A stretch of DNA of 12,876 nt from Gammaproteobacteria bacterium. Its GTDB lineage: Bacteria; Pseudomonadota; Gammaproteobacteria; Pseudomonadales; Pseudohongiellaceae. Below are positions 11,427 through 12,876 of the stretch, in pieces (the first letter of the stretch is position 1; each line of letters starts with the position of its first letter). The translations under genes and the position numbers were made by a program. The DNA lies in assembly GCA_007571115.1 (NCBI GenBank), contig RKSA01000165.1, positions 1 to 12,876 on the forward strand, read 5' to 3'. Under the pieces are notes generated by a model, which was given only the letters and a program-made list of their open reading frames with translations, searched no databases and was not told the origin of the DNA.

Positions 11427-12632
11427 CTAGAAAAGGCCGAGCCCCATGGCGTTGCTGGCGAAGCGGCGGCGCACAGGAGGCAGCACGTCGAGCGCGAGCA
11501 GGCCAAGCCTGCGGAACATCGCCTTGGCGGCGCTGTTGCCCGAAAATAGCCCGACGAGCAGTTCGGTGAACAGAATCGTCTTGTCCTGATCGAATTCCTG
11601 CTCGTCGAGATATTGCTGCAAAACCGCCATGTCCCCTGGCGATTGGCACCGCGCGACCGCCTTGCCCACGACCCTGGCAAGGCTCGCGCAATCACGCAAG
11701 GCGAGGTTGAATCCCTGGCCAGCGACCGGGTGCAGCATGTGTGCGGCATTGCCGATCAATGCCAGGCCGGGCCGAATCTGTTCGCTGACCCAGCTCAACT
11801 GCAAGGGAAAGCACGCTCGTCGACCGATTCCCGTCACCTGTCCCATGCCCGGGCCGAAATCGGCTTGCAGGCGCGCGAGCAATCGCTTTTCGGCCAGTTC
11901 GAGATTTTCCCGCGCCAGATGTTCGGGCAAGGTCCATACCAGCGAGGCGCGATGCACTCCTTGCGCCTTCGGCAGCGGCAACACCGCCAATGGCCCATGA
12001 GCCGTAAAGCGTTCCCAGGCGCGGTTGCGGTGGGGCTGCCCAAGGGCGATATTGGCGACCAGTGCGTACTGGTCGTGGGGCTTGGTGCGCCGCTCGATGC
12101 CGAGCTTTGCGGGAATCGGCGACCTGCCACCGTCGGCAATCACCGCAAGCGCTGCGGTCAGCCGCCTTTCGCCGCCGTGCTGGCGCACGGTCAACTCGAT
12201 TCCTTCGGCGATTGGCCGGGCTGCTGCGAGCTCGGCGGGGGCCAACAGCTCGACATGTTCGGACTGTTTGAGCGCGGCTAGCAAGGCGCCACCGAGTTGA
12301 TGGTTCTCGACGACATAGCCCAGCGCTTCGAGGCCTTGCTCGCGGGAATCGAAACAGACACCGCCGGGATGCCCCTGGTCAGAGACCTCGATGCGATCGA
12401 TCGGGCAAGGCGCCGGATCGAGTTCGCGCCAGACGCCAAGCTGCTCGAGAATCTCCCGAGAGCCCCAGGACAGCGCCGTTGAGCGGGAATCGAAGCCGCC
12501 TGCTTGGGCGGTGGCGGGGGAGGCTTCCAACACGAGCACCGGGCAGTCCGGCGCCGCGACCGCCAAGGCGAAGCTGGCCCCTGTCAAGCCGCCGCCAGCG
12601 ACGACGATGCGAGGTTTGCCAGCCGCTTCCAT
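11427..12632 (-). CDS. ubiH: 2-octaprenyl-6-methoxyphenol hydroxylase
   Basis: A 401-residue FAD monooxygenase of ubiquinone synthesis, assigned to UbiH (C1 hydroxylation in E. coli). It has the FAD fold VVAGGGLTGAS (10-20), GFDSRSTALSWGS (46-58, compare GFDGRAIALAAGT in E. coli UbiH), VSDQGHPGG (83-91), and the DG motif IADGGRS (165-171). The segment ERFTAHGPLAVLPL (207-220) is close to E. coli ERFTQHGPLAMLP. The second FAD motif reads GNAAHMLHPVAGQGFN (294-309); Asn in place of Asp after Gly is also found in E. coli UbiH, supporting the assignment. AAGAGAA lies about nine bases before ATG 12632. The gene starts 21 bases after the pepP stop, so cotranscription is likely. Its paralogue UbiI follows downstream. 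Confidence 0.93.
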   Translation of the reverse strand: MEAAGKPRIVVAGGGLTGASFALAVAAPDCPVLVLEASPATAQAGGFDSRSTALSWGSREILEQLGVWRELDPAPCPIDRIEVSDQGHPGGVCFDSREQGLEALGYVVENHQLGGALLAALKQSEHVELLAPAELAAARPIAEGIELTVRQHGGERRLTAALAVIADGGRSPIPAKLGIERRTKPHDQYALVANIALGQPHRNRAWERFTAHGPLAVLPLPKAQGVHRASLVWTLPEHLARENLELAEKRLLARLQADFGPGMGQVTGIGRRACFPLQLSWVSEQIRPGLALIGNAAHMLHPVAGQGFNLALRDCASLARVVGKAVARCQSPGDMAVLQQYLDEQEFDQDKTILFTELLVGLFSGNSAAKAMFRRLGLLALDVLPPVRRRFASNAMGLGLF

Positions 12633-12653
12633 TGCACTGGGTTCTCTTGCGGA

Positions 12654-12876
12654 CTAGGGTCCATGACTGTGGCGGCGCTTGCCTCCACGAGTTGGCATCT
12701 GTGCCCTGCCGGCTTCCATGAATGTTTCGATTTCCTCGGCCGTTCGAGGCACGTCGGCACTGAGGACGCGATGACCGGCTTCGGTTACCAGCACGTCGTC
12801 CTCGATGCGAACGCCGATGCCGCGCCAGCGGCTTTCGACCCCGTCGTTGTCGGGCGAAACATAGATTCCGGGCTCG
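12654..12876 (-). CDS. pepP: Xaa-Pro aminopeptidase, C-terminal fragment (runs off right edge)
   Basis: The last 73 residues of a pita-bread-fold metallopeptidase (M24B) that removes N-terminal residues preceding proline. The visible part begins EPGIYVSPD, and RGIGVRIEDDVLVT follows. By analogy with E. coli PepP, the Glu of EPG and the Glu of RIED are two of the five ligands of the dinuclear metal centre; the two Asp and the His ligands lie outside the window. The tail after EEIE is short and basic (GGKRRHSHGP). The frame is open to the window end, and the first visible codon is preceded by one base of the codon before it. The pepP-ubiH-ubiI order is the same as in E. coli, which strengthens all three calls. 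Confidence 0.93.
   Translation of the reverse strand, partial: EPGIYVSPDNDGVESRWRGIGVRIEDDVLVTEAGHRVLSADVPRTAEEIETFMEAGRAQMPTRGGKRRHSHGP

Overview
This window is a GC-rich chromosomal segment from what looks like an aerobic betaproteobacterium, possibly Rhodocyclales-like. That placement is an inference from gene content, protein style and the pepP-ubiH-ubiI order; no rRNA or other marker is present. I see no tRNA, rRNA, CRISPR array, transposase, integrase or phage gene. Most of the window is core metabolism and DNA maintenance, and I found no convincing new multi-gene system.

Left edge (1-1229): two divergent genes, probably part of an envelope-glycan locus continuing off the left end. On the minus strand is the N-terminal part of an ABC-2 type polysaccharide-export permease (Wzm/TagG-like). 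On the plus strand is a complete PIG-L/LmbE zinc deacetylase, which could de-N-acetylate an amino sugar of the exported glycan or its lipid carrier.

Centre (about 1230-7576): the gltB-gltD operon for the two subunits of NADPH-dependent glutamate synthase (GOGAT). A good sigma70-like promoter (TTGACA, 16 bp, TATGGT) precedes it, and a hairpin falls at or next to the predicted mRNA 5' end. GltB carries the N-terminal nucleophile cysteine, the FMN synthase core, the 3Fe-4S cysteines and the C-terminal glycine-rich beta-helix. GltD carries the cysteine-rich iron-sulfur region and the FAD and NADPH dinucleotide folds. Together they convert 2-oxoglutarate plus glutamine to two glutamates.

Right half (7654-12876): all genes are on the minus strand and converge on gltD. 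A perfect 8-bp stem hairpin lies between the gltD and recQ stop codons. In their own direction of transcription the order is pepP (3' end only), ubiH, ubiI, a small two-helix membrane protein with a zinc ribbon, then recQ. pepP-ubiH-ubiI matches the order known from E. coli: a proline-specific aminopeptidase followed by two flavin monooxygenases of ubiquinone synthesis. The small membrane protein lies 28 bp from recQ and is the least understood gene here. RecQ has helicase, zinc-binding/winged-helix and HRDC domains, but its normally conserved aromatic-rich loop reads QWGPAF rather than QWGHDF.

Points most worth a second look: the RecQ loop change, the membrane zinc-ribbon protein before recQ, the gltB leader hairpin, and the deacetylase/permease pair. 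The very long open frames antisense to gltB, gltD and recQ are judged to be shadows of high-GC coding sequence.
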